The notes below the pieces were generated by a model. It saw only the letters and a program-made list of their open reading frames with translations, was not told where the DNA came from and searched no databases. A DNA stretch of 64,000 bases from Rotaria sordida. Taxonomy: Eukaryota; Rotifera; Eurotatoria; Philodinida; Philodinidae. The DNA is taken from the NCBI GenBank assembly GCA_905250125.1, contig CAJNOL010000102.1, positions 124,001 through 188,000 of the forward strand. The letters are read 5' to 3'. A program made the position numbers and the translations under genes. Positions within the stretch are counted from its first letter, which is position 1; every line of letters begins with the position of its first letter. This document shows positions 62,509 through 64,000 of the stretch, piece after piece.

Positions 62509-64000
62509 CCTTTCGAATGCACATGAAAAAATCAGAAATAAAAATTTTGATTAGTGTCTCAGTTCATTGGTCCTCTCATGAACTGTCTCTTAAGTTTGAA
62601 AAAATAATAAAAGAACCGTCATATCGTTCAGTATGCCCACTCTAAGATTCAAATAATTTTTTTTTTGTTGTTGAGTCTTTGTTATAAAGAATGTCAATCA
62701 TAGAAATCAAGATATATTTCGAACAGACAAAAAGTATCGGTACAATTTTGAAAACATTAAAGTGTTTTGTTTCTTATCGTCTCGAAAAACTTGATTATGC
62801 TTTATTACGTATGGGATATCAATCACGTATATAGTATCTTTTCTTTTATCTTTTTCGACTATTGTTTTGAACGTAAAAATCTAAAGAATGTTTCGCAGTG
62901 ATAGTGTACAGACCATGCACAGAGTCAATAGGATAGTAATTTGCCAGTAGGTAGTTGATGCAGAATTTTCGTTGCAAAATCTATTGCAGAGTGTTTAAAA
63001 GGAAAGAAGAAAAACAAGTATCACACGTAGTAATATTGTTATGTGTAAAAGAGAGGAGTTATTAAGTGATGAAGTCAGCTACCTCTAAAAATTGAATTTC
63101 TGATTGTTCTAACAGTCAATTCAGGTGTCAAAAGTCAATTATCCTTCGAATTAGATCTTAGACTTCATTCCTGCTACGTGCAGCTGACTCAAAACTCGAT
63201 ATTATGTATTCTTTATCACTTCACACTATGCAATATTTCTATGAAAAACTTGCCTCTTCTCTTCAACTTTTTTTCATTTAGATTACATATCAAGTGAGAA
63301 CTGTTTCTTTTCACCCTCTCTAATGGCATATAGGAGTCTGACAAAATATTACTCCTTTTCTTCTTTTTTTCAGAATGACGCTGTTCCTCCATATTTACAG
63401 TATGAGGACAGCCAAAGTAAAATTCTTCTCCTATTGAGTTGTGAATGCAATGGTTCATTTTGAATTATATATCATTCGATAGGCTTTTCAAAGGTCAATA
63501 AAATGCTACGATTATGTTGAGCTTACTTTATGAACAAGATACTATACTCAAACGCACAATGTTCGTAAATGCTAAAACTTGCCCTTTTTTGACTGATGTG
63601 TAATCGGTTTTAGTCAAAATCATTAGGCTTTCTGTCAAAAAATAATGATATATTTGGAATCAGCATAAAAAAAATTGAGTCGATCTATATATGTTACCGG
63701 TTGCTCTGACAACTTTTATTTTCGTCCTTCAAAAATGAACACCTCATCTCTCTCATATTTATGTCAAAAAATAGAATCAGACAAAGTGGCAGTTTAACTG
63801 TGAAAAGGTAGTTCTAAATTTTTAAAAATCTAGCAAAATTCAAAATGATAGATGAATAAATAACAAAAAGAATGTTGTGACTGACTTCATTTTGCGACGT
63901 AAATTTGAGGACGATTAGGGTTGAATTTTTCAACGAAAATGAAAGTTGTCGGAGAACTTTGTAACATATATAGATCGGTTCAATCTTTTATGCTGACTCC

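Larger units (their letters stand above)
61110..64000. other. non-coding right flank with palindrome and gap
   Basis: No gene could be supported. The stretch contains the long inverted repeat at 61482-62408, the 100-N gap and AT-rich DNA after it. A missing 5' exon of the 60100-61109 gene could be hidden here, but none is recognisable. Confidence 0.5.

Overview
The window is AT-rich metazoan nuclear DNA. It has many small GT-AG introns (mostly about 50-90 bp), short intergenic gaps in the gene-dense parts, and animal-specific genes: an FGF-receptor-type kinase, M-Ras, a KICSTOR subunit, neuronal calcium sensors and an axonemal SAXO4-like protein. The intron style, A/T-ending codons (CAA, GAT, ATT), compact genes with splice acceptors directly before start codons, and many small inverted-repeat elements suggest a bdelloid rotifer. 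That assignment is inference and was not checked against any database. All exon coordinates were read by hand from splice signals, reading frame and remembered homologues.

Layout. 1-7.3 kb: a secreted phospholipase-A2-like protein that has lost its catalytic residues, a decayed tandem copy of it, a foldback repeat, and a second decayed gene on the minus strand. 7.3-10.4 kb: MEPCE/BCDIN3 RNA-capping methyltransferase (+), convergent with a small secreted peptide precursor (-). 12.4-16.5 kb: a CLC-3/4/5-type Cl-/H+ exchanger (-). 16.5-23.5 kb: gene-poor, with MITE-like elements. 23.5-26.0 kb: a neuronal calcium sensor gene plus an upstream five-exon paralogous half-gene that stops at exactly the same codon, in phase with the shared 3' exons. 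26.8-37.3 kb (-): a small unrecognised protein, GH35 beta-galactosidase, M-Ras and ITFG2. 38.8-44.6 kb (-): an FGFR-like receptor tyrosine kinase with transposon-like foldbacks in its largest intron. 44.6-49 kb: non-coding. 49-54 kb: NAP1-like histone chaperone (+), convergent with an FMC1-TSEN15 pair (-) arranged like an operon. 55.2-60.0 kb: DOLPP1 (-) and SAXO4/PPP1R32-like (+), divergent across 270 bp. 60.1-61.1 kb: the 3' part of a FkbM-like methyltransferase-fold protein. 61.1-64 kb: a large imperfect palindrome interrupted by a 100-N assembly gap, then non-coding DNA.

The genes do not form one pathway; most are housekeeping or signalling genes that happen to be neighbours. The strongest candidates for undescribed biology are (i) the possible alternative 5' module of the calcium sensor, (ii) the two-peptide secreted precursor, (iii) the dead PLA2 fused to a C-terminal FDDL-type beta domain, with its pseudogene, and (iv) the small inverted-repeat elements with recognisable target-site duplications (TA, TTAA, 8 bp).
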